A stretch of 64,000 bases of DNA, taken from the NCBI GenBank assembly GCA_009746045.1, contig RPFO01000253.1, positions 3,671,872 to 3,735,871 of the forward strand, written 5' to 3'. How positions within the stretch are numbered: the first letter of the stretch is position 1; each line of letters begins with the position of its first letter. This document shows, piece by piece, positions 55,504 through 64,000 of this stretch. The DNA is from Mesostigma viride (lineage: Eukaryota; Streptophyta; Mesostigmatophyceae; Mesostigmatales; Mesostigmataceae). Under the pieces are notes generated by a model, which searched no databases, was not told the DNA's origin, and saw only the letters and a program-made list of their open reading frames with translations. A program made the translations under genes and the position numbers.

Positions 55504-55744
55504 TTCCGGGTAAATGGGTATTTTTATTAACCAATAGGAATATCATTAGGTGAAGAGGTACCACGTATCGACCAGCTGGTTACCCTCTGAGGGTAGTGTG
55601 ATAGGTGAAAGGTTTAGAAAGGAGCATTGTGTGACCAGGGGAGCCAAGTGACGCGCGTATGGTCACCGTGAGGAATGCAGGTAAACACCCTGTTGCGTCC
55701 CAGGAGAGCATGGAAGAGCTCCAAGGGGCTGGGCTTGTCAAAGA
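55504..55744 (-). mobile_element. 5'-truncated daughter of the 7.6-kb LINE family, 16-bp target duplication
   Basis: The minus strand encodes DKPSPLELFHALLGRNRVF and the rest of the ORF2 end up to a TAA (about 55615-55617). The 3' UTR ends CCCATTTACCCGGAA, closely matching 14150-14395. The 16-mer GCAGACTCTGGCTTCT lies on both sides (55488-55503 and 55745-55760). About 241 bp long; the A tail is only two bases. It is inserted in an older LINE remnant. Confidence 0.9.
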
Positions 55745-55837
55745 GCAGACTCTGGCTTCTCAAAGAGCGTGAAGTCGTCGGCATATATGAAGTCAGCGAG
55801 TAAATTCTGCTGGTTCGGGCAGCCCCTCCACTAGGAG

Positions 55838-56150
55838 TTAATTTGAAGCCCCCGTAACCTGTCCGGTAACTTCGACGCCCCCGTAACCTGCCCGGTAACT
55901 TCGACGGGCCAGGTTACGGGTCCGTATTCGTTGGCGGTTTGGGTTACCGGACCGGTTACGGTACCATTCGGAATATTGGCCCCGAGATTCGGTACGGCCC
56001 AGTAACTGGGCCGGTTATGTTTACGGGGGCGTGAACGGCTTCGGTTCAGGTTACGTTGGGGTATACGGGACGGGTCAGGTAGTGGTTACGGCGCCATAGC
56101 TGCCCCAATATTAGGCACTGGGGTGGTTACGGAGCCGTTATCGTTAACTG
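55838..56150. repeat. GGTTACGG/CCGTAACC-rich block
   Basis: A 30-bp unit (GCCCCCGTAACCTG(T/C)CCGGTAA...) occurs twice in tandem near 55850-55908. Inverted versions (GGTTACGG, GGTCAGG) run to about 56130. No coding frame is seen. Confidence 0.6.
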
Positions 56151-57239
56151 GATCGTAAACCGCGACATAGCTGGCAGCTCAGCTTGTTCGTTATAATATT
56201 CCCGAAAACGTTAGTGTTTTCGTTTTTTGAGTTTCGCTTTTAATTGTCCGGCATTGACGTGAATAAATATGGGGGTGCGAAATCCGTCTGTTTCTTGCTT
56301 CATGCAATGCATATCTTTGTCGTCAGATAATCAGCTCTTTAGGCTATGCCCGACCTTCCTATACTGCCAGCCTGCGGCAATGAGCCAGCAGAAGATATGG
56401 CGTGCCCAAGATTCCGCGCGAAGGCCGCTAATGGTCTTCCGGATGTGCAGTAAGTGCGGTAAAAGCTGCGAAAATTGCTTATAATGCCTGTAGGAAGCTC
56501 TTTGCGACAGTGTTTCCAAGCGAGTTCATTGTTCTTTTGACGCCAGATACAAAAGGCAAAGGGGGGCATCGTTTTTATTAGTCGGCAGTGCGGTTTCGAG
56601 AAGTGATGAGTCGGGCAGACGACCTCGCCACGACACCCTCGGCCCAAGCTTCGCATATCCCGGCAGCCATAAAGAAGCGCAGATTAAGCCAGGTGAGCGA
56701 GCCAGAGGGCCCAGAATCGTTGCTAACGCAAGGCAGCTTCTAAAAGGGTAGAAAGCTGGGTTGTTAAGACTTTCTCAAGAGCATGGTGCAGTGGTTATTG
56801 CCACCTTGTCCAGAGATTTGCCCTTGTCTTTCTGATTTAAAGACTGTTTTAAAGAGGGATGGGAGAACGTTTCCAACGTTGTAGCTTATTCATTACTGTG
56901 AAGAAAGAGCCTTTTCAGTTGCTGACAATGAGATGGAAACTGTCTCATGCAAATTAACCAGGCAATGCAAGTGATGCAAGGTGAGGCCATGCATGGCTGA
57001 TATTGCCTTCATGCGTGAGTTGAGCAGGAGACTGGCTGGGTGTGTGGCTGGCTAGGTGAGCGGGGCGTGTATGGGGTGTTGCAATGGTGAGGGCATGCGA
57101 GGCGGGCACATGCCTGGCTGGTTTGGGTGTTGGGTAGTTAGGTGGTTCGGTGATTGTGTTGTTGAGTGGTTAGGTGGTTAGGTGGTTGTATTGCTGGGTG
57201 ATTGGTTGTTTGGTTGTTTGATTGCCCAGAGAGCCTTGG
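56151..57239. other. No recognisable gene
   Basis: Short frames on both strands near 56270-56660 carry no domain I recognise. From 57000 the sequence passes into G/T-rich low complexity. Confidence 0.4.
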
Positions 57240-58640
57240 GTGGGAGGCTTGGGCTATAGATGCTTCAAGGGATGCCTAGGCGTGGGTGGGTTCAATGGCA
57301 GGTGGGTGGCTGATAGGTGGATGCTTTGGTAAATGGCTGGCTGCGTAGGTGGGAGCACAGGCAGTTGGAGAGGGTGGGTGGCTGGCTGGCTGGTCATGGT
57401 GGGTGGATGAGTGCAAGGGCGGTCGGTTATTGGCAGATGCCCAGGTGGCTGGGTGATGATAGGCTTTGGGGACTTTGAAGTGGGTGGGTTGTTGGATGCA
57501 TGAGTGAAACAACTGCACGTTTTTGAGGGTGGTGTGTTGGTGGTTGGTTGGTTAGGGATGTATGTGTGTGTGTGGGTTGGTGGGTGGGCCATTGGTGGCT
57601 GGTGGCTGGTGGATGTGTAGATGACTAGATGTGGGTGGGTGGGCGAAGGGACGGGTAGATGGACGGGTGGGCGCACAGATATGGATGCGTGGATGGGTTT
57701 ATGGTTGGGACCGACTCACCTATCACGGGTGAAGGGCTGTGCAGGTTTGGGGTGAGGTAGGTGCCGGGGTGCTGGCTGAGAAAATGCATGCGTGGGTGGG
57801 TCAACTGTGGGTGGCCGGACGGGTGCATATGGGGCCAGCTGGCTGGGTGTTTAGGTGGTTGGGTGGTTGGGTGGTTGGCTCATTGGATGGGGGAATGCCT
57901 GCTTATTACCTAGTTGGTGTGTGGGTTGCGCAGGTGCCTTGGTGGGTGGGTGGATGTCCAAGTGGGTTGGTAGGTGGTTGGGTGCCTAGGTGCACGCATG
58001 GTTGTATAAGTTGGGTAAGCACGTGCGCGGCTGGCTTGGTGGGTGGGTCACTGGGTGGGAGGACAGGTGGCTGTCTGGGTGCACGGGCGCGCGAGTGTGT
58101 GAGCAGTTGTGTGGGTGGGTGGCCAGGTGGCTGCATGGGTGGGCGACTGCATGGGTGGCTTGGTGCGCACAAAGTGCAAGAGATGGAGACATGGGATATG
58201 CCAATGCCATATCATGTGAGCATACGTGGATGCCAGGTGACATGTGCCAGCGTTGGGGTCACTGCACCTTGATATGCTCGCTCGGCATATTCTCGACATG
58301 TATTACTGTACACGCAGTGTATATCATGCATGGTGCGTGTTGGTAGCATTCAAATGGCTGTGTTAGTGATGTGGCATGTATTATTCACCTTTCCTTCCCA
58401 TTTTGCAATGTGCCAAGTAGTTTAGAGGCACGGTGTCATGGGGTATACATATGGACATGCACTGCACATCACAGCTTTGTGGCATACTGGCAATGCCTAC
58501 CTTACATGATGGATTCTGCTAGCAATGGTCACCACTCAGGCATTCACATGCACCAAGGTTTTGCACACTGTTTGTACTAGTCATTCTTGAGTTGCCTGCA
58601 AAGATTTAAATGATGCGCCCCAGCTTGGAGAATGTTTAGG
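57240..58640 (+). repeat. Segmental duplication, copy 1 (G/T-rich low complexity)
   Basis: It is built from GGTGGCTGGGTGGGTGG-like words and matches 61310-62650 in order. Shared landmarks include CAGGTGGCTGGG, GATCGACTCACCTAT-like, GGGGCCAGCTGGCTGGGTG and CAGGCATTCACATGCACCA. This copy lacks the micro-insertion. Protein-like frames here are products of the repeat. Confidence 0.65.
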
Positions 58641-59207
58641 TGGGTAATGTTGTTAAAATTGTGGGTAAAAAAGCAAAAAATGGTGACAATTGCTGGCAAA
58701 TGTCACCATTTTGGGCTCTGCATGATCTGAATTTCTGCTCATGACTTGTTGAGACCTTGCTTCAGGTGCTGGCATGATGGCAATAAGTTTTGGTGGCATT
58801 CTGACATTATTTGGGTTAAATATTGATTTTAAATGGCCATTAATGACAAATGCTAGCAAAATTTTGCTAGCATTTGTCACCAACTAGGGCTCCAAATGGC
58901 GTAGAACTTTGTACAAGGTCAGAACAACTATTATTCATCACCACTGCAAAGTTACAGCATAATCTGAGATCAACTATTGTTTCTATGCAAGTGCAAGTGG
59001 TTTAGGTGGCCAGTTTTGGCCTTGGATCTGGAGTTAACTTAAGCAGGGAGTACCATGTAAACTTAACATTTTGACTCAAATACTCCACCGCTAGCCAGAC
59101 ACATCCCGGGGAGTGGTGGGATCCAATCCTAGGTCAATCTGACAATAAACTTGCCATGGGCCATAATTTATGTAAAAAAAAGGCCATTTCAAGGTGTTGT
59201 GTCCATT
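58641..59207. other. No recognisable gene
   Basis: AT-richer sequence; the word ATTTGTCACCA(A/T)...AGGGCTCCAAATG recurs near 62960. No ORF is supported. Confidence 0.4.
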
Positions 59208-59432
59208 GGCCATGTTTGCTGCCCATGTCAGTTAGCGCAGTTTAGGATGTGTTGTTTTGTTGTTTAGCTGGGTTGGCATAGGCCTTACACTCTAACCCAG
59301 GGGAAACAGAGAAAATGCTTGTTAGGCATGTGAATGCTACCATCAGTGTTCACATAGTTGCCATGCACCAAGTGCATTGTCGTGTCTGCCTCATCATCTG
59401 CCGGTTCACCATGCGTTGATTTCTGACTTTCC
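59208..59432 (+). repeat. Direct repeat, unit 1
   Basis: GTCCATTGGCCATGTTTG ... CACCATGCGTTGATTT. Repeated about 348 bp further on; part of it is also inverted at 34735-34830. Confidence 0.65.
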
Positions 59433-59555
59433 CTTGTTCTAATGATGTGACAATACTTCAATGTGCTGAGCCAACCATGCTTGATGTAATTTACTGCATG
59501 CAAGCTGCCATAATACCATGATCCTGTTGGATGATCCTACTTGGTTCCTTGTCCT

Positions 59556-59780
59556 CCATTGGCCATGTTTGTTGCCCATGTCAGTTAGGGCAGTTTAGGA
59601 TGTGTTGTTTTGTTGTTTACCTTGGTTGGCATAGGCCTTACACTCTAACCCAGGGGAAACAAAGAAAATGCTTGTTAGGCATGTGAGTGATACCATCAGT
59701 GTTCACATGGTTGCCATGCACCCAGTGCATTGTCGTGTCTGCCTCAGCATCTGCCGGTTCACCATGCGTTGATTTATGCC
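59556..59780 (+). repeat. Direct repeat, unit 2
   Basis: Second unit of 59208-59432, with few differences. Confidence 0.65.
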
Positions 59781-59837
59781 TTGTTCCCCCGCTCCGCATT
59801 CGTTGGCATTCCGTTTTGGCGTTGCCGTTGAATACAG

Positions 59838-60900
59838 GTGAGGGAATGCAAAGAACCGCTTGACTTCTCTGCAGCATCAGCAAATTATGATGTACATGGC
59901 AACCCATGGAAGCGTGCGGCGGGGGCAAAATATATGCTACAGGAATTGAGAAAATGGCATCAACAAAATCGCACGCTGTGGAAGAGCCTTAAAGTGGTAA
60001 AACAACGCCACAATGGAGGTGTGACCAGTCGGCTTCAGGGAAGAGTAGCGGTGAGTCACTCTCTTATTTTAGTTGGCGGCAATTCATTGCTGTGATGCAG
60101 GCTGCCATGCCAGCAGTCTTCCCTAATGTGTATGGTAGGAGTACAAGACTAAGGCAGTTATGTTGCTGGCCTCTGCACTGACCCTCCCGCTACATTGTTG
60201 GTAATGTTGCTGCTTGGTTGGCTTTCCTTTGACGTGCATATCGTCCAATTCTGTGATGCAGATTGAACGCCTAAGCAGCCACATCTATATCTGGAGCAAG
60301 GCATGAACGGCAGCAGAAAAGAGACAGGAAGAGAGGGAAAGAGAGGCTGCGGAGAAGCGCGAGGAACAGCTAAGATGCAAGAGGCAACGGGTGGAGGAAC
60401 ATGGCAACGAAGCCAACGGTAGTGGGAGCTGCGAGCGAGCACGTCAACTGCGGTGGATGCACACGTGGGGGAGGCACATGCGGGGCAAGCATGTGTAGGC
60501 CTGCAAATCGTGCCAGGGCCCACCGTGATTGCAATTGCCGAGTTCCTGCTGAAGCGAGCACTGGCCTCCTTTCCGCAGTTGGCAGCCAAGGACGCGACAA
60601 TCACGCTTGTGGAGAGTTTGTGTAAGGAAGAACCTGGACTCGGCATCGGGCAGTCCAGCGGTGGACCTGCTGAACAACACAGCCTGTGCCCTTGCGAATG
60701 CCGCGCTGCAGTTGGTCTCCAACTCCGTCCATCCATGTTGATGGCAAGGTTAGTTGTGCCACATTTTCTTCCTGTTTTGGGTATGACGCATCAATAATTG
60801 CCCCTTGTATGTACGGGTGCGGTCGATTACCTCCCTCCAGCAACATTGCAACATCCGTTACTGACGTCCACTGCGGCGGATGCGTTCCTCCAGCATGTTA
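59838..60900 (+). other. Gene-like stretch, unassigned
   Basis: A possible exon from 59838 (after TTGAATACAG) to about 60050 (GTAGCG|GTGAGT) encodes a charged helical peptide (NPWKRAAGAKYMLQELRKWH). Near 60310-60510 a frame reads as a strong coiled coil (RQEEREREAAEKREEQLRCK). Near 60480-60740 two alternating frames look protein-like (VGLQIVPGPTVIAIAEFLLK, then VDLLNNTACALANAALQLVS), implying an indel. No family is recognised. It may be a decayed host gene or retroelement. Confidence 0.3.
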
Positions 60901-61103
60901 GTTGCCTTGTGAGCTGTAATTGTGCAGGGTGTCGTCAGTACATCCGATGAGAAGGATAACAAGGAGCTCAAGTGTCACTGGTGTTGCCTGGTTGATGGCG
61001 CGCGTAATATCCATGGGCATCAGCATATGGTCCCAAACACACTCAAACGGCTGGCCGAGTCGCTGGGAGAGGCAGTCCACATGCAGTTGGAGAGGGTGGG
61101 TGG

Positions 61104-61318
61104 GTGGGGTGGCGGGAGGGAGGGAGGGAGGGAGGGAGGGAGGGAGGGAGGGAGGGAGGGAGGGGGGGAGGGAGGGGGGGAGGGAGGGAGGGAGGAGGGA
61201 GGGAGGGAGGAGGGAGGGAGGGAGGAGGGAGGGGGAGGGAGGGAGGGAGGGAGGGAGGGAGGGGGGAGGGAGGGAGGAGGGAGGGAGGGGGGAGGAGGGA
61301 GGGAGGGAGGAGGGAGGG
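61104..61318 (+). repeat. (GGGA)n purine tract
   Basis: About 215 bp of GGGA/GGAGG on the plus strand with no pyrimidine after the first few bases. The frames through it are repeat products. Confidence 0.9.
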
Positions 61319-62650
61319 CGGGTGGGTGGGTGGTTATGGTGGGTGGATGGGTGCAAGGGTGGTTGCTTATAAGTGAATCGCCAGGTGGCTGGGGGATCGA
61401 CGGGGTTTGGGAACTCCTAGGTGGGTGCATTGTTGGATGCCTGAGTGAAACTGTTGCATGGGCTGGAGGATTTGCACCGTTGGTTTGTGGCGGGTGGATG
61501 TGTAGCTGTGATTAGAAGTGGGTGGGGTGAGCGATGGGGAAGGTAGATGGGTGGGTGGGTGCACGGATATGGGTGGGTGGGTGGTTTTGTAGTTGGGATC
61601 GACTCACCTATCGCGGGTGGAGGGCTGTGCATGTTAGGGGTGAGATGGGTGGGTGACTGGCTGAGAGGATGTGGATGTGTGAGGGTGAGTGGGTGCAGGT
61701 CGGTGGGTATAAGGGTATGGGGGGAAAGAGTGGTCGAGTGGGAAGGGGCGTGGGTGGGTCAGGGGTGGGCGGCCTGGTGGGCACACATGGGGCCAGCTGG
61801 CTGGGTGGTTAGGTGGCTGCGTGGTTTTAGTAATGGGTGCCTGGATAAAAGGATGGGTGAATGCCTCCTTATTGCCTAGGTGGGTAGATTGCATATGTGG
61901 CTAGCTGGGTGGGTGGATGTCCCAGTGGGTGGGTATGTGGCTGGGTGCCTGGGTGCACGAGTGGTTAGATAGGTTGGTTTAGTAGGTGCGTGGCTGGCTG
62001 GCTGGGTCACCGGGTGGGTGGACCAGTGGGTGGCTGGGTACTCAGGTGCGCAAGTGTATGAGTACTTGTGTGGGTGGGCCAGGTGGATGCATGGGTGGGT
62101 GACTGCATGGGTGACTCGGTACGCACAAAGGGCAACGGATATAGACATGGGGATATGCCAATGCCTTGGGGTGAGCATACGTGGATGCCAGGTGACATGT
62201 GCCAGCCTGTCGCAGTTATACTATACCTTGGCGTTTGCTTGGCGTGTCGTTGCCAATAATTTCACACAGGATGTACATGGTACGTGTTGGTAGCAATCAC
62301 ATGGCTGTGTTAGTGAGTGATGTTGCATGTATTGTTCAGCTTTCTTTCCCATTTTGCAATGTGCCAAGGTTCTTAAGTAGTTTAGAAGTATGGTGTCATG
62401 GGGTATACATCAAGGAGACAACCAGCGCAGGCCAGAAATCGGGAGAATCCGGACCATGGTAGCTCACATGCATGTGCACTGCACATCACACATTTGTGGC
62501 ATACTCGCAATGTCTACCTTACATCTTGCATTCTGTTAGGAACAGTCGCCACTCAGGCATTCACATGCACCAGGGTTTCGCTCACTGTTTGTGCTGTAGT
62601 CATCGTTAAATCAAAAATCTTTACAAAGCCTGGCAATTGTCATAATGTTG
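61310..62650 (+). repeat. Segmental duplication, copy 2
   Basis: Counterpart of 57240-58640 in the same orientation, diverged and with the micro-insertion at 62411. Confidence 0.65.
62411..62469 (-). repeat. Micro-insertion family copy (duplication ACAT)
   Basis: The core 62411-62465 (CAAGGAGACAACCAGCGCAG ... GGACCATGGTAGCTC) lies between ACAT at 62407-62410 and 62466-62469. The paralogous block near 58440 reads GGGGTATACATATGGACATGC without the core. Confidence 0.8.
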
Positions 62651-62734
62651 GGCTCCTTATGACATGAGATTTTGCACACGAAGTTTTGCGACCATGCTTC
62701 AGATGCTTGCATGATGACGACCAGTTTTGGTTGT

Positions 62735-62907
62735 AATATGACATGGTGGTGCAGGTGCCCTGGTGCACCTAGAGCAGGGGTAGCTTACATTCCCACCCTT
62801 GCATGAAGTAGCATAGAATGTATTAAAAGCCATATGCCCCTTCTCAGGGATATGTGCTACATTTACTCCCAACGGAGTGATGTTGATAACTAATTAATTA
62901 ATTAATG
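62735..62907 (+). repeat. SINE-like unit with (TTAA)n tail
   Basis: CATGGTGGTGCAGGTGCCCT ... GTGCTACATTTACTCCCAACGGAG, then a TAATTAATTAATTAAT tail. Full-orientation counterpart of the minus-strand repeats at 29547 and 30698. Confidence 0.65.
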
Positions 62908-63411
62908 ACATCATATTAATTTTTAAAATCATTATTGATAGCAACACTACCTTGTTAGCATTTGTTACCATTCAGGGCTCCAAATGCCCTGAGGCGTTGT
63001 ACAAGGTCTGAACAACCGTAATTCATTGTGGCTGTTAAGTTCCAGCTTCGTCGGGCATAATTCGTCTAACTATCTAAGTGCAAACGTTGTTTGGAAGGGA
63101 CTCATTTTGGCCTTAATTAAGGATCTGGAGCAGGAGCACGTATTCCATGGACTGATGGGGGTGGGTGCATTAGAACTAAGCCGCGAAGACTAGCTGATCT
63201 CACTCTAATCTTATATACAAAGTTGTCTCCTTGATAATATACAAAGTTGTCTCTCTACAAAATCCTAACTACTCTACTCAGTCACGCACCCCTTCCTCCT
63301 GGCGTGGGGGAGGGGGGGCTCTTACATCGCCATGCGTCCAGGCATGATTTGTCTCGCTTCATGTACCATGATTGCCTTTAATTTGACCATTAATTAATTA
63401 ATTAATTAAGA
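62908..63411. other. Spacer with a LINE 3'-end remnant
   Basis: 63240-63325 read on the minus strand resembles the coding end and start of the 3' UTR of the RTE-like LINE (GTAGTTAGGATTTT). A GTTGTCTCCTTGATA word at 63222 is doubled with ATATACAAAG, possibly another micro-insertion. A TTAATTAATTAATTAA tail is at 63391-63408. Confidence 0.4.
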
Positions 63412-64000
63412 ACATCCATCCATCCATCCATCCATCCATCCAACTCCCTCTCCTCCCTCCCTCCCTCCCCTCCCTCCCTTCCCTCCTCCCTCCCTCCCTC
63501 CCTCCCATCCCTCCTCCCTCCCTCCCTCCTCCCTCCTCCCTCCCTCCCTCCCTCCCTCCCTCCCTCCTCCCTCCCTCCCTCCTCCCTCCCTCCCTCCTCC
63601 CTCCTCCTCCCTCCCTCCCTCCCTCCCTCTCCCTCCCTCCCTCCCTCCTCCCGCCGCTCCCTCCCCTCTCGTCCTCCCTCCCTCCCTCCCTCCCTCCCTC
63701 CTTCTCCGCTCTCCTCCTTTTTCCTCCCGTCCTCCCTCCCTCCCTCCCTCCTCCCTCCCTCCTCCTCCCTCCCTCCCTTCCCTCCTCCTCCTCCCTCCCT
63801 CCTCCCTTCCGCCTCCCTCCTCCCTCCCCTCCCTCCCTCCCTCCTCCCCTCCTCCCTCCTCCCTCCCTCCTCCCTCCCTCCTCCTCCCTCCCCTCCCTCC
63901 CTCCTCTGCCCTCCCCTCCCTCCCTCCCTCCCCTCCCTCTCCTCCCTCCCTCCCCTCTCCTCCCTCCTCCCTCCCTCCTCCCTCCCTCCCTCTCCCTCCG
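63412..64000 (+). repeat. (CATC)n then (CCCT)n pyrimidine tract to window end
   Basis: An ATCC run (63412-63440) passes into about 560 bp of CCCT/CCTC with rare interruptions (for example CCGCCG near 63650). The strand bias is opposite to the GGGA tract at 61104. Confidence 0.9.

Noticed and set aside
57254-58299. His/Pro/Thr-rich proteins on the minus strand
   Set aside because: They come from the G/T-rich low-complexity block; the opposite strand is equally open.
60920-61515. Gly/Arg/Glu-rich or Pro/Ser-rich proteins through the GGGA tract
   Set aside because: These frames are translations of the simple repeat on both strands and show no other coding signal.
63412-64000. Telomere at the window end
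   Set aside because: The repeat is an irregular CCCT/CCTC mixture without a TTTAGGG or TTAGGG-type unit; it is a simple-sequence tract.

Overview
This is a eukaryotic nuclear window, dense in retroelements and poor in genes. The only host gene I can model completely is a seven-exon, GT-AG spliced GDSL-type esterase, and it is present twice. Around it lie non-LTR retrotransposons, a Ty3/Gypsy chromovirus, a hAT-like DNA transposon, SINE-like pieces and simple repeats. The secreted GDSL hydrolase, the chromodomain-bearing Ty3 element and the LINE with a zf-RVT-like C-terminus would fit a green-lineage (algal or plant) genome. That placement is an inference; nothing here fixes the species.

Layout. 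1-4.2 kb: minus-strand retroelement ORFs, including a gag with a zinc knuckle that runs off the left edge. 5354-6673: a hAT-like element with 18-bp terminal inverted repeats and an 8-bp target duplication. 7628-14404: a structurally complete LINE with intact ORF1 and ORF2 between 16-bp target duplications. About 14570-20081 and 47230-52905: the two arms of a large inverted duplication with a 27-kb spacer. Each arm carries one complete GDSL gene, and the 3' ends face each other. 20092-29546: a chromovirus with near-identical LTRs and a 5-bp target duplication, inserted directly behind the arm-1 stop codon, with broken internal ORFs. 29.5-47.2 kb: SINE-like repeats, stacked LINE 3' ends, an L1-type ORF1, a broken two-ORF LINE and further RT fragments. 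53-64 kb: a small inverted-repeat element and its relative, a truncated daughter of the 7.6-kb LINE family with its own 16-bp target duplication, a duplicated G-rich low-complexity block, one unassigned gene-like stretch, and long GGGA and CCCT tracts.

The most unusual signal is a family of very short insertions. They share one fixed end (CAAGGAGACAACC, or its complement), have a variable other end (about 14-94 bp) and are usually flanked by 4-5 bp direct repeats. Because the window contains paralogous sequences (inverted-repeat arms and dispersed repeats), six of them can be compared with a matching sequence that lacks the insert. One lies in the last exon of the arm-2 GDSL gene, beside a small local duplication. 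Arm 2 there encodes a protein without the hydrophobic C-terminal tail of arm 1.

Many retroelement ORFs are broken by single-base frame changes, some at homopolymer runs, so assembly errors should be excluded before calling them all dead.
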